Origin: Aradus depressus
Taxonomy: Eukaryota > Arthropoda > Insecta > Hemiptera > Aradidae
Assembly: GCA_963662175.1 (NCBI GenBank)
Contig: OY759215.1
Coordinates: forward strand, 17,349,079-17,413,078
Reading direction: 5' to 3'
DNA: 64,000 nt
Numbering within the stretch: the stretch's first letter is position 1; each line of letters begins with the position of its first letter. The translations under genes were made by a program, and so were the position numbers. Below are positions 1 through 11,370 of this stretch, piece by piece. Below the pieces are notes generated by a model that saw only the letters and a program-made list of their open reading frames with translations, did not search any database and was not told the origin of the DNA.

Positions 1-1560
1 TTTAATAAATATCATACTCATAGTTCTTTTAGATACACAAGATTTCAACAGTGAATTAAATTACATAAAATAGTTAGCCTTTAGAATCGAATATAATGAG
101 AATTTAGTTCAGAATTTGGTCCTCAAAAGATAAATACATATGTTAATGCTTCAATCCATGTGCAATTGTTCATGTATTATGGACAGAAAGAAAAAAGGTT
201 GGTGAACACTACCGTTTATGCCGGGTCTCTTTGAGGGGCCGGAGATATATTTAAAAAAAAACAGGATGTAAAAGGGCTTATAAAGCCAATGATAAGTTTA
301 AAAGCATCATATCTTGACCGAAAGAGTTAGAAGATAAGTCCGGTGTGTATCAAATTAATTGGGAATGTTGTCTGTCCTATATAGGCCAACCATGGAGACA
401 ATTAATTATAAGAATCACAAAAGAAAAAGGACTGAATTTTTCCAACACCAATGAGGCATAAGGGAAGTGAAACAAAGTAAGTAGCAAGAGAGAAATTTAT
501 GCTAAGGAAAATATGAAAATAATGTTATTTGAAGAAGTAAATAGAAACACAGTGAGGCAAGGAGAAGCAATTATGTGGAAGGTCAAGAAGAAATAGGATA
601 AATAAAAGGATTGGCTTCTTTATCTTTACGGCAATATATGAAAAAGGACATGTCAAGGGTTCTATGTAGGGGTTCTATTACATTTGTTCTGTTGTCGAAC
701 CACAGAAGAAAGTTCATCGGACGCTGTAACGTACTTTTTTGTTTTTTCCGCAGAGCGATGGGAATACTTTTAACGAAGGGATGCACGTGCATTCCTAACA
801 GTGTGGTGTGCCTCGTCTTGGGCAATTCCACTAAACTCACCCCCCTGAGTTCTTGGGTGCTTTCGTCCCTGGTGTGGGACCAAAACACCCTCTTCGTCCC
901 TGCGGAGGAACCATAGCTGCAGTTTCTTACGCTGTAACGTACTAGGTACCAAATCTGTGGTAGAAGATACTAAATCTGTGGTAGAAGGCAGCAAAGCGGA
1001 AAGGGGTGAAGAAGTGAATGATCTATTTGAGAAAATGTGTGCAATCTCCTTCTACGGAGAGTGACCAAAAAGTTCCAGGCAATTTTGGATTGCGCGCCAA
1101 CGGAGCGTCGGAGAGTATGGTTGGCCGCATTAGTTGTTGTGACTCTTCCTGAGGCGATATCCTCACATGGTAAGGCGATTGTGAAGATTGAACCGGAGAA
1201 AGCTAGATTTGGGCTGTAATATAACAGCGGAATGCGTCGAACAAGAGCTAATAGTAGAAAAGATGGAAGGCGGAAATCTACACAGCGGGTAACATGAAAA
1301 GAAGGCACAAGTTGGAGGCTTCGTGGGCCTTAGCCCATTGGAGGGACAATAGTCCCGAGAAGCGAGATGAGAGGATCCTTTCCAGTTTAATCGGTTTGGA
1401 TGCTGGCACTGACGCACGGAAAACCAGGAACGACCAAGGGCGAGCTTCCAGGGCGTTGGTCGCTGCCTCTCGTAACAGCCATGTAAAGTGTAAAGATACT
1501 GAGTGGCAAGAGTGAGAAAGGCTACCTAGCATTCGTCATAGCGATATTTGCTATTTATTT
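1..1560. other. no recognised gene; short unassigned frames
   Basis: AT-rich DNA to about 600, then mixed composition to about 1530. Several 60-110-codon frames exist on both strands at 583-1530, but none matches a family I know. The word CGCTGTAACGTACT occurs at about 723 and 929, and a 19-bp near-duplicate (AAATCTGTGGTAGAAG) at 949-985. It may be a decayed repetitive element. Confidence 0.3.
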
Positions 1561-1566
1561 TTCTTA

Positions 1567-1762
1567 CTCATGCCCGGGATTCAACTACAAAGTTATATTG
1601 CCTACTGCCAGCGGGAATTTCGCTGATCTGATGGACACGAGCCCGACCTTACTGTAGTAGTCCTAAATTTTGCAAACCCAGGTTTAGATAGGGTAAGAGT
1701 CTCCAAAGAATACCAGACATTGCAGAGGCTCGGGATCTTTGCTTAACGTCCTATCCAAATTT
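1567..1762 (-). mobile_element. SINE-1 copy, truncated and diverged
   Basis: Begins TGCCCGGG and runs through the conserved SINE-1 body words (GAGCCCGAC, CTAAATTTTGC, CTCGGGATC..TTGCTTAACGTCC) in reverse orientation. The tRNA-like head is missing. Confidence 0.75.
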
Positions 1763-2847
1763 ACTAGGTGTCAAGTTTCGAAAAGCCGCCTCTTCTTATA
1801 TCTGAATTCTCTACATAAACGTCTATAAATAAAAAAAAAAATTGTAAAACTTTTACATGAGAAAAGAAACAATTTTTTTAACCTAATCAAAAAGTTATAC
1901 TTTTATAATATCTACCATAGTTAAAAGTGGAGGGGAAGGTTGATTGCTACCCAGTCAATGAAGTATTTAACTTGATGTGGAAGCGGCCCCCCTCGTTATC
2001 GGGGTAGTTTCAACCGTGAAACTCCAGCTAGGAGTCCAAACATCCTCCCTTCATTAAGTTGCCTCTTTGGGGGCCACCGCCTCTATAACATAGTGAAAAT
2101 ACAGAAATCCGCCGAACACGAACAACAGTCTTTTTGAGCATGATAAAGATAATATTGTCATAAACTTCCTTCCTTCTGAGTCTACATATGACTTAATGAA
2201 TAATACCTACAATAAATAACCCCATGTTAACGGCAAATGGCTTATACAAACTGTGTAGAAGAAAATGGAAAGAACACAGTCGTTGTAGGACAGTAGCTTG
2301 GAAGGGGGGCTACAGTGAAGATCCGATAATACAGTTTCTAAAAGATAGCACCTTCATAGGATTGGGAAGACAGAAACACAGTTCTGCACTCTCTGCAGTG
2401 ATGTAGAAGATCCATGGACCCAGAAAGATGGAGTCTGTCCAAGGAACTGAGGATCTGGTGAAATCCTCAACATTCCAAGAGACTTCCTCCATGGTGAAAC
2501 CTAAATGTTTGCAGTTCTACTAAAAGAAACCACTAAAATACTAATTATAATAAATAATCCACACTCAGTGAGTAACTCTTCAGTATCACTATTTTCCTAT
2601 TGTACAGGCTTAATGACCAACTTAAAGAATACTAGACAAACCCAAAATGTTAGAAGAAAACACAATACTGACTTTATATAACTAATAAAACTCACATTAG
2701 TCCTAAAGAAAGATTATTTACATTTTTAAAGGTCAATCCAAAACCAAATATTATTAAAAACTGTATCAAATCAAAACGAATTCAATCCGAAAAGAACGAA
2801 ACAGGTTTAAAAAAAAACTCCTAAAAAAGTCAATTATGAAATAAAAT
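1700..2847 (+). repeat. 1.15-kb repeat block, direct copy (inverted partner at 17.8-18.9 kb)
   Basis: Matches 17775-18920 in inverse orientation over nearly its whole length, at roughly 85-90% by eye. The left edge contains a truncated SINE tail and the same SINE/flank junction (GGTGTCAAGTTTC) seen in the partner, so the two copies share a history. A 60-codon frame at 2224-2406 is conserved in the partner but has no recognisable domain. It is either a dispersed composite element or an inverted duplication. Confidence 0.75.
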
Positions 2848-2849
2848 AG

Positions 2850-3245
2850 GTAAGATAAAAAATTTGGATTTTTATAAGTAATTATAGACATCAAGGGGAA
2901 TAAATAACACATAATTTAGGGTACCACTAAATCGCAATTTTAGCAAAGTAAGATAAATACAGTTAAACACGCGGTTGCCCGCTCCATATTCCCACCCTTC
3001 TTTGACTGACACTTGGAGAAAACCTAAATATATTCTTCTTTTGCCAGTAAAGGAAAATTTTCCTCTCTAATTTTCAATTTTCTGCCATTTGATTCTACCC
3101 AACTCTGTCAGCATTCAAAAGTCAAATGCAAATACTTAGAGTCTGTCTGAGATATCAAATTGTTTAATATGCTAACGAAAGAAGTCGCTGCTGTCTAGCC
3201 CCAGTTAACGGCTGGTTCTAGGCTACGACTCTCATCAATATAAAG
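2850..3245. other. AT-rich DNA, nothing recognised
   Basis: No frame above 60 codons and no repeat that I can match elsewhere in the window. Confidence 0.4.
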
Positions 3246-3441
3246 GAAACGAATGTTTAAAAAAAATATTGTCTATTTCACAAGATATAAAAATTATATA
3301 GGAGTACTTTCGGTATTGCTACCATCTTCAGCCAGGACTTAACAAATACTGTATTTGTGAAGATGGTAGCAATACCGAAAGTACTCCTATATAATTTATA
3401 TATTTTGTGAAATAGACAATATGTTTAAATATATTCGTTTT
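3246..3441. repeat. palindrome with ~85-bp arms and 27-bp loop
   Basis: The left arm (3246-3330) is the near-perfect inverse of 3358-3441, and the inner 60 bp are almost identical. Each arm carries the fold signature TGAAGATGGTA..TACCGAAAG. The sequence at 46561-46650 is an unpaired relative that also includes the loop sequence GACTTAACAAATAC. The palindrome is therefore probably two copies of one repeat joined head to head. Confidence 0.85.
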
Positions 3442-3947
3442 TCTTTATATTTTTCATTAAGTGTTTCACAATACCTTTGAGAAAAACGTATCATTAACGT
3501 AAATTACATTTACAAGATTCATTGGAATATTTGAAGTAATTTAGGTTAAAGCTCTGCCTCTGACTATAGTGTTTTTTCAATCTATTTATAATTTATTTAT
3601 TTTTAATTTATCAATATTAATATTTATTATTATTACTAAACGTTACACTGAATATTAACATTCTTCGTTAAATAGGAAATAGACATAAATGACCTAGGGG
3701 TTGAATTGCCTGGAACACAAAATGAACATAGTCTCACCAGCAGAATAAACATTTTAGCTTATAAAGGATGATAATGATGTGGGAAATCTTTGGTACTGAT
3801 ATGACTGAGAATAAAGTGGATGTGCTTCCTGGCGAACAGTGGCTCGTTTCAGAGTGCACAAAAATAATTGGGAAATCGGGTTACACTGGAAGCGTATCGT
3901 TCAGCAGATGACGCCTTTACTCGTCAGAAGAGTACTGTACTACAATA

Positions 3948-4735
3948 TTAGGGGTACAGGCGGACAGAAAATAGACCCTCCTTCAAAGGGTTTCTTTTAT
4001 GAGTGAGCAAGTAACAGTTCTGGCGGCTGTTCATCTTCACTGTAACCTGCTCAATGGCTAACAAGAGGATAAAGCTACTTTTCACAATTCTTTTTACCAG
4101 TTCTGGCTTATACTCACGAACTCCCAATGGTTTGTAGCCAGCCCAAAAGGTTAACGAGAGGAAAAAGCTACTTTTCACAATTCTCTTTACCAATTCTGAC
4201 AAATACGCACGAACTCCCAATGGTTTGTAGCCAGCCCAAAAGGTTAATGAGAGGATAAAGCTACTTTTCACAATTCTCTTTACCAATTCTGGCATAAACG
4301 CACGAACTCCCAATGGTTTGTAGCCAGCCCAAAAGGTTAACGAGAGGAAAAAGCTACTTTTCACAATTCTCTTTACCAATTCTGACAAATACGCACGAAC
4401 TCCCAATGGTTTGTAGCCAGCCGAAAAGGTTAATGAGAGGATAAAGCTACTTTTCACAATTCTCTTTACCAATTCTGGCATATACGCACGAACTCCCAAT
4501 GGTTTGTAGCCAGCCCAAAAGGTTAATGAGAGGATAAAGCTACTTTTCACAATACTCTTTACCAGTTCTGGCATATACGCACGAACTCCCAATGGTTTGT
4601 AGCCAGCCCAAAAGGTTAATGAGAGGATAATGCTACTTTTCACAATACTCTTTACCAGTTCTGGCATATACGCACGAACTCCCAATGGTTTGTAGCCAGC
4701 CCAAAGGTTTACGAGAGGCTAAAGCTACTATTCCA
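3948..4735 (-). repeat. 93-bp tandem repeat, open on the minus strand
   Basis: The word TGGTTTGTAG recurs at 4128, 4221, 4314, 4407, 4500, 4593 and 4686, an exact 93-bp period. Because 93 is 31 codons, the minus strand (4685-3948) reads through as a 245-residue frame with units like GVRAYMPELVKRIVKSSF..LTFWAGYKPL. Units 2-5 alternate between two variants (GAGGAAAAAGC/GACAAATACG and GAGGATAAAGC/GGCAT), giving a 186-bp higher-order unit. Differences between units mostly change amino acids, and the frame breaks at the right edge. A minisatellite is more likely than a gene, though a repeat protein with a hydrophobic stretch per unit cannot be excluded. Confidence 0.85.
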
Positions 4736-4984
4736 TTAGAAAGATAAATCAGAATATAAATGATAAATAATCTAAACAAAACTGCTTTTTATTAAACCGT
4801 TAAATCAAATTTCCTTATTATTGATGACTCATTTTCTCACACCAAAACGTTTCATTTTCACCAGTTGAGATTTTCAACGAATGATTTATCGAATCTGAGG
4901 AATTCTGGATGGAGGGAGGCTGAGGTCAGAGGAAACCGGAGGGTGGCTCCACTTAAGTCATAACGGAGGAAGTTAAATCATTAG

Positions 4985-5213
4985 TTGGGGGCGGCGCGGG
5001 AGGGCCGGGGGGCGGTGCGCACGGGGGGGGGCGTGTCCTGGGGCGGGGGCGGAGCCGGTCCGGCCCCCAGTCCGGTGTGGGGAAGCGGCCACCGAGGATC
5101 TACACGGGTCACGACGGAGAATCAAGCCGAGGGAATCACGGGCAGGCTCGCCGCCTCCGCTCTTCTCAGGGGCCTTTCTGCGCGGCTTGCCTCCATATCG
5201 TCCTCCACCTCAG
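4985..5213 (+). other. GC/CpG-rich block with splice donor, possible first exon
   Basis: A sharp GC island within AT-rich DNA. It begins as a G-rich run with many CpGs and ends in CTCCACCTCAG|GTAGG, a strong donor at 5213/5214, after which the sequence returns to AT-rich. An open frame of 104 codons crosses it, but its R/G/S/P-rich composition looks like GC bias rather than protein. It resembles a CpG-rich 5' exon and could be the first exon of a gene whose intron contains VAChT, or of an unrelated gene. Confidence 0.35.
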
Positions 5214-5229
5214 GTAGGCCACCCCAGCC

Positions 5230-6086
5230 CCCCATCTCCATCACTAGTCTTCCACTAGTCAACCCAACCTTCCATAGAAATGGAGTTTTATATGGTTAAA
5301 AATGTGCCAGCACAAGAATGAGACTCCATTATTAAAATATAATAAAAATTAAAGACATTTCTATCAACACATTTACTGGTGGAGTATATGAGTTTTGAGT
5401 GAATTTTCATAGTTCCTAAAGATAATTAGGATTAATTACTTCGAAAATTAACAGGTATTTCAAAAGGGTTTTTGCATAATGACTTCTAAGACCTTCTCAA
5501 TATAATCCAGAATGAAGATCATCACGACTTCTACCTGCGAAAGCCGCCATCTTTGAAAATCAGTTTTCCATTTTTTATTCTTAAATGTTGTCTTCATACG
5601 ACAAAATGTTCAGTACAAAGAGGAACGTCCAAACGGCAAAAGAAAGATACTCTTAATTTTTTCTGTACAATCAATATTTAATTACGAAAAAAGGAGCTAG
5701 AAACATTTTATGCTTGTTTTTCTCTTTTCAGAGATTCAAACATTTGGAAAACAATCGAAGATTATTTCAGAATAATTATTTAAAAATATGTAATCAATGG
5801 AATACTTCAGAATTAGGTTAAACGAGGTGGAAGTCTCTCCGATGACTACCCATTCATTTATTTCCTGTTCACTTAAATTACAATATCGTATCTCCGTCAA
5901 TCCCAGATTGAGGGAATTGAAGACAGATTTCGAGTATTAAATAAACTACCAGATTAACTAATAACAATTATTTTTAACTTATTTTTTTTTTTGAGTTCTC
6001 GCAGCTAGTTGTATGTGTGGCCGATCAAGACACTATTAGCAAGTTTCAGCATCACTTATTCTTGGTCGGAAACTATTGAGCTAGGA
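5230..6086. other. AT-rich DNA, nothing recognised
   Basis: Downstream of the candidate donor at 5213/5214, with no frame or known repeat. It would be intronic if the donor is real. Confidence 0.3.
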
Positions 6087-6385
6087 GGGCGCCGGTAGCT
6101 CCGTGGTACGCTTGCATACTGGGCTCAGGATCGCAGGTTCGAAACCCGGCCGAGGTCCTTAGTTTATTTTATCTGGGAGGCGATGGTCCCGAGCCTTACG
6201 ATGTCAGGTACTCCAGGTAGGTTAAAGACCCGTGTCCTAGGTGAATAAAAATTTAGGCTAGGAAAAATTTGGGACTGCTATAGTAGAGCTGGGCTTATGT
6301 CCATCCGAGTGACGATAGTGCGCTCTGGTAGTAGACAATATGACCTTGTAGTTTAAGCCCGGGCATGAGTGTAATGACCTAAACA
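6087..6385 (+). mobile_element. SINE-1 copy
   Basis: Starts GGGCGCCGGTAGCTCCGTGG with a tRNA-type A box, followed by the B box GGTTCGAAACC. The body then runs to CCCGGGCATGAG and a short tail. An internal deletion removes part of the ACGCCGTCCTTCGG segment. Confidence 0.9.
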
Positions 6386-6532
6386 CCATTTTTTTATTTC
6401 AGTATAAAAACAGGTATACTTTTCGTTTGAACACATTCTGTTGTCAGTCTTTTAGTTTTTGTGACATTATTATTATTATTATCAAAAAATCAAAAACATC
6501 CTTCTTTTGACAACGAATATCCAAAAACTTCC

Positions 6533-6796
6533 TGCCCGGGCTTTTATTACAAGGTCATATCGCCTACTACCAGAGCGCTCTTTCGTCACTCTGTTGGACA
6601 TGAGCCCGACTCTAAATAGGTTAGCGGATCTTGACTGACATCATACAGGCTCAAAGCTTAACGTCCCATTCGAAGGAAGCCGTGCTTATGTTTATTATAC
6701 CTCCCATATAAAAAAAAAACAATGGGCCGGGTTTAGAACTCGCGAATTTGATCTCTGTGAGCAAGCACGCATACCACTGATCTACCAGCGCCCCTA
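6533..6796 (-). mobile_element. SINE-1 copy, internally deleted
   Basis: Reverse-orientation copy from TGCCCGGG (6533) to GGCGCTGGTAGATC (head at 6796). The middle of the body (CTAAATTTTGCC..CACCTAGG) is missing. Confidence 0.85.
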
Positions 6797-6799
6797 GGA

Positions 6800-7690
6800 C
6801 TCGTTTTATGATTTAGCTGATTATATTTCGCGCTTACCATTCCGATCAATCCAAAATCCTTCGTAGAATAGCCAAAACTTCTTACTATGTTTCCAATAAA
6901 GTCCTCCATATTCCTCCTCACCGAAGTCCAAGTTCAAAACATTATTTTCTCCCCATAGTAATTCTCCACTCCCTCCATTGTGCCAATGGCCTAGAGACCT
7001 CTAGAGCAGCAGTGACTGAGTTATAAAGTGCTACTCAGTGCCAAGGGAAGATTATTCGAATCTTGTTACCACTGGGTGATTACTATTCTCTTGACATTGT
7101 CATGTTTAAAACTGTTAGCGCATTTGTTTGTTGATTATATTATTTATAGGGTTGTGTATATCTACTTGTATATCTACTTGTATATTTAAAAAAAATAATA
7201 ATATTGTAAAATATACATAACGAAACCCGAAAGCACCCGCTCCCGCCTTTTAACTTAACGTAGTTAAATTTGACGTATAATTGAAGTTTCATTCTCAAAG
7301 ATAGAAAAAGTACGAAGAAGATTGAGAAAATGTTTTCTTTTTCTTGCTAACCCCGACCTCACGAGCTCACGATATAAGGCGCCGCACAGTGGGCCAGATC
7401 CCGAATCTAGCGGGTCAAAAGTCCTGTGAACTTATTCAAAGTAACTTATTAAAAGTAACTTATTACTGATAAATTATTATTTTTCAATTATTGAGATGGG
7501 CATAAAAAGGCAGAAAAATAACGAAAAACACTATGCTTTGCAAATTACTTTTTTAATTATTATAATTTGAGCGACAAGTCGCTCAAACTAAAATTACTAA
7601 TGGAATTGTTGTCTTCACTGCTAATTTCTGCCGAAATCATTGTTGAAATTAAGAGTAACTGTCTTACTTTTTCACTTATACCAGTTTTGT
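6800..7690. other. AT-rich DNA, nothing recognised
   Basis: No supported coding frame and only short simple-sequence stretches. Confidence 0.3.
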
Positions 7691-8240
7691 TTGGAAGGCA
7701 GTGGTCTGAGGGAGCCAATAAAAGGATCAGACGAAGTGAGTAGCTTGTTTTAAATGTCAGTTAGTAGAAAATCCATCCATTTTTCTAGAAAATTGTTCCC
7801 TGAATCTTTTTATCTCCTTATGTTGGCATTCTTGAACGTCTTCGGCCAGCTTTCCGATAAGTATTAGAAAATGTTTGATAAGAGCACTTCCATGTATAAG
7901 TATTTTATGAACACTGACAGCCATGGTGTACCAATCCATACAGCAAGACGTTCATCATACAAGCAGTTTCAGCAGGGAAAGTTTCAAAGGCTTCCAAATA
8001 AATATCATACCCTGATGACGAAGCCTGTAGAAGTATGCTAAACCTTTCCATTTATTCTTCATCCATGCCAGTAATTTCAGCTGTTAGGGAAGGATTTTGG
8101 AAAAACCTTCGAGCTGCATTGCCGTCATTTGTATTGCCACCTCCTTGCTTTGGAGTATCAATAGCTGCCGAGTCCACATTTTTTCTTCGTATAGTCAAAA
8201 AGGAATGTAATTTGTTCGAGGGTATTTCCAATAGGACGAT
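7690..8240 (-). pseudogene. decayed transposon-like arthropod protein
   Basis: Read on the minus strand, pieces in shifting frames resemble a protein repeated many times in arthropod genomes and usually annotated as uncharacterised. An upstream piece reads GGGNTNDGNAARRFFQNP..AEITGMDEEF (about 8150-8030). A downstream piece reads WYTMAVSVHKILIHG.. IGKLAEDVQECQ.. RFREQFSRK (7935-7760) and then SSDPFIGSLRPLP (about 7720). Stops and frameshifts between the pieces show it is dead. I recognise the family from recurrent sequence, not from a characterised enzyme; a DNA transposon origin is inferred. Confidence 0.6.
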
Positions 8241-8318
8241 TGCTGACTCTCAACACATCGTACAACTAATTTCTGCATATAGACATTTTCACACCTGCAG
8301 TTACAAATAACATTAGTG

Positions 8319-8355
<37 letters not shown>
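8319..8355. repeat. poly-A tract (37 bp)
   Basis: Uninterrupted A run, possibly the tail of an old retroelement. No matching body was identified upstream. Confidence 0.8.
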
Positions 8356-8357
<2 letters not shown>

Positions 8358-8359
8358 GG

Positions 8360-8855
8360 GCAAAACGGGTCGTTAAATTTAGTGCCATCCTATTATCTAT
8401 TAGTCAATGAAAAAGAATAATGATCGTTTACGAGGTACTAAGATGTACGAAAAAAGTTACGCCCTTATGAACTAGAATGAACTTTTTTTTTTTTAAATGT
8501 GCACTATTCTTGTGGCCCTTCCAACACTTTGTGATTGACTTAAGACAAAACAAAAATTGCTAAGACTTACCTTTTTGATTGTATTTCATGGAAGAATTAT
8601 GAAGAAAAGATCAGTAATGTTCGGAAGCGACACTCACAGGAAGTGATGTAGTCAAACTACCTCGCCTCCAAGATAATACAGCTGTTTGCACGGTTTGTTT
8701 ATTACGTCGCTGCGTTGTATTGACTTCGTCCTCTCTAATTCCCTTTGTTTATTTCTCTCTCACATACCACTTGTTGAACCAGGTTGTTTTCTTCCCGAAA
8801 TCTCTCACTTCATTTTCGGACTTTTGTCCAGCTAGATTGGGGATCTGGCCCATTG
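8360..8855. other. AT-rich DNA, nothing recognised
   Basis: No supported gene or repeat. Confidence 0.3.
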
Positions 8856-9190
8856 TGCGCCGGTAGCTCAGTGGTATGCATGCTTGCCTTCTGACCTCAA
8901 GATCGTGGGTTCGAAACCCGGCCGAGGACCTACGTTTATTTTATCTTGGAGCTAAAATAAACTTAAGCACGCCGTCCTTCAGATGGGACTTTAAGCGATG
9001 GTCCCGAGTCTGTACGATGTCAGGTACTCGTTAAAGACCCCTGACCTAGGTGAATAAAAATTTAGGATAGGCAAAATTTAGGACTTTCAGAGTAGAGTCG
9101 GGCTCATGTCCACCAGAGTGACGAAAGCGCGCTCTGGTAGTAGACGATATGACCTCGTAGTTAAAGCCCGGGCATGTGTCATAATAACTC
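8856..9190 (+). mobile_element. SINE-1 copy, near full length
   Basis: Head TGCGCCGGTAGCTCAGTGG, B box GGTTCGAAACC, then ACGCCGTCCTTC, GTACGATGTCAGGTACTCG, AATAAAAATTTAGG and CCCGGGCATG, about 330 bp. The CCTAA tail is eroded to ATAATAACTCAC. Confidence 0.92.
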
Positions 9191-11216
9191 ACTAATTCAC
9201 GAGCCCACGATCTCAATATATCGAATAAGATATTACTTTTAATTCAATGAACTATATTTTATCTGATATGAATATAGTAATTACTAATCGTAAAATCTGT
9301 AAAACATAAGTCTCATAGAGCTGTTCTACCATTACCATATTTATATCATATTTAATATTATTTTTATTTTTCTTAAGATTCCTTCTATTCTTTCTTCACC
9401 TCCCGAGCAACTATTGAACAATGGACAGAATGTGATCTGATCACGGTTCCTGGTCTTTACTTAGGTAATATTGTCGCCCATTGATGAAAATCAGCACAGA
9501 GTGTTCAGCAAAATTACTTTTTCCTTCGTGGCATAGAAATAACATAAGATGATTTTTATATTTTATATTGTATCTCTCTTGTTTTCATGTTATGGTTATT
9601 TCTCGCTTTGGTGAAAAAAAAAATGGCTTCTCTGCAGATTATCATGATTATTCAGGGTTGATATTATATAAATAAAATGTACAAAAGAAGTCACGTCATT
9701 AGTTCATAAGTACTCTCATTATTGGTAGATATCGAGAACGCTTTTACACTATAGATAATAAAATAATGGAAAAAATGTTATGGTATAGAGGCTAAAAATA
9801 AACTAATCGCATTTCGTATACGCTGTTGCTACCTATCGGACTTCAGAAATGCTGAATTGTTTCCAGGAGTTCATAAATGTTTGGAAGTAGTATCTCGCTC
9901 CTGGTAACGATTGCAAGCACCGAACGATTCTTCTCTTGCCGCCCTTAAGGGCGACAGTCAGAAGAGTCCCTTATTTATAGATTCCATTTCCTGGATACTT
10001 AAGAAATCGGTTGGCAAAAAAGTAAAAAAAAAACTTTAAATAAAAAACGCCAGTACTTAGTTGTTTTGTAAATAACTTTGCTCTGAAGAGAATGATGTAT
10101 TTACGTTTTTTGAATAAATTTGTGGTAATTATTATTATTTTATCGGATCCTCAACACTGTTGAAATTCTAGATGATGTACCAAATCTACTCGACTTTCGC
10201 AATTACAGTAAAATATTTTTTATGACTTTCTGGAAACTTTTAGATTTTAATTTTGACTTACATTAGTTAAACTATTTTTAACAATGCCATTGTTTATGAT
10301 AGGTAATCACATGGTTTACTTGAGAGGATGAAGTAAAATCATATACATATTTGGAGATTTGGTGATTTAGAACTGGTGTATTAGAATCCCTTTACAGCTT
10401 CCATATGGTTTCATTACGAAAGAGAAATTTACCAGTCAGTCTAATTCTAGGTGACACTTACCTTAGGTGCGGAACCCTAAGAACATACACCCTGTATAAT
10501 ACACATATTATGTCTTCTCCGATTTCGTTTTTATACAGCACAAGTGTTTCTAAGGCTTCTCTGGAATGCTTCTAGGTTCATTTTATCCCCCAATTCTTCT
10601 ATGGTGTCTTCTTTCCAACGATATTTCAAAACCATTTTCTGCAGAAAAAAACTTGAAATCGTCCTGAAATATCGCTAGAAATGATAGAAATTTTTTGGAA
10701 GAATTTTCAGAAAAAATGAACATAATATGCTTATATTATAAGCACAATCAATTTGAGATTGCCCAGGGAGAATTCAGAATGTTCTCATTTCCCCCTGCCG
10801 TACGTGCCTGCAGGGACACATTGTAATTGTAAATCTTAGATACAAGGAATATCCATATACACCCCCTTCCCCCTCTTTCTTACAGAATAAATTTCAGGGG
10901 TCTCCTTGGTACGCCCATCGTTGCTAAGACAAGGGCCTGTATGGAGGAGGGAGGCCATTTTGAATGCATTACGTCGGGACGTAGTTCTCATTAAGGACCG
11001 CCCGCTGTATCCCATTCAGGCTTGGCAGGATTCTAATTCAGTTCGAAATTAATTTCTGCTGCCAACAACAATGTAGTACATATATTGATTTTCGAGTTCT
11101 ATGCCGAATCCCTATCTTTATATACTCAGTTACTTACTTTCGAATTCTATGCCAAATCCGTTTCTTTATATACTTAATTTTACTTACTCCGTTGATCAAA
11201 GACATAACTAGTCTTT
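9191..11216. other. AT-rich DNA, nothing recognised
   Basis: No frame above 60 codons and no family member identified. The stretch at 10780-11000 is richer in C and G but not coding-like. Confidence 0.3.
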
Positions 11217-11370
11217 AGCCAATCTGACCAGCCGCGTACATCGTCCTCGGTCCTGGGCCGCCGCTCTCCAGATGCCAACATATAATCTCCGTCTCGTCCT
11301 TTTGGTCTTCCTGGGGTCTTCTTCTCTCTATGCTGGCCTGGAGACCGCTCCTGGCCATATTAGTATAATA
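11217..11370 (-). pseudogene. LINE ORF2 C-terminal fragment (possible)
   Basis: The minus strand reads KKTPGRPKGRDGDY..ASGERRPRTEDDVRGWSDWL. This follows the pattern of the C-terminal tails of many animal LINE polyproteins (R-x-P-G-R-P ... W ... A ... R ... W). It is short and lacks the upstream RT, so the assignment rests on pattern memory. Confidence 0.35.

Noticed and set aside
583..1530. overlapping 60-110-codon frames on both strands
   Set aside because: Open frames on both strands in mixed-composition DNA without a known motif; not called as genes.
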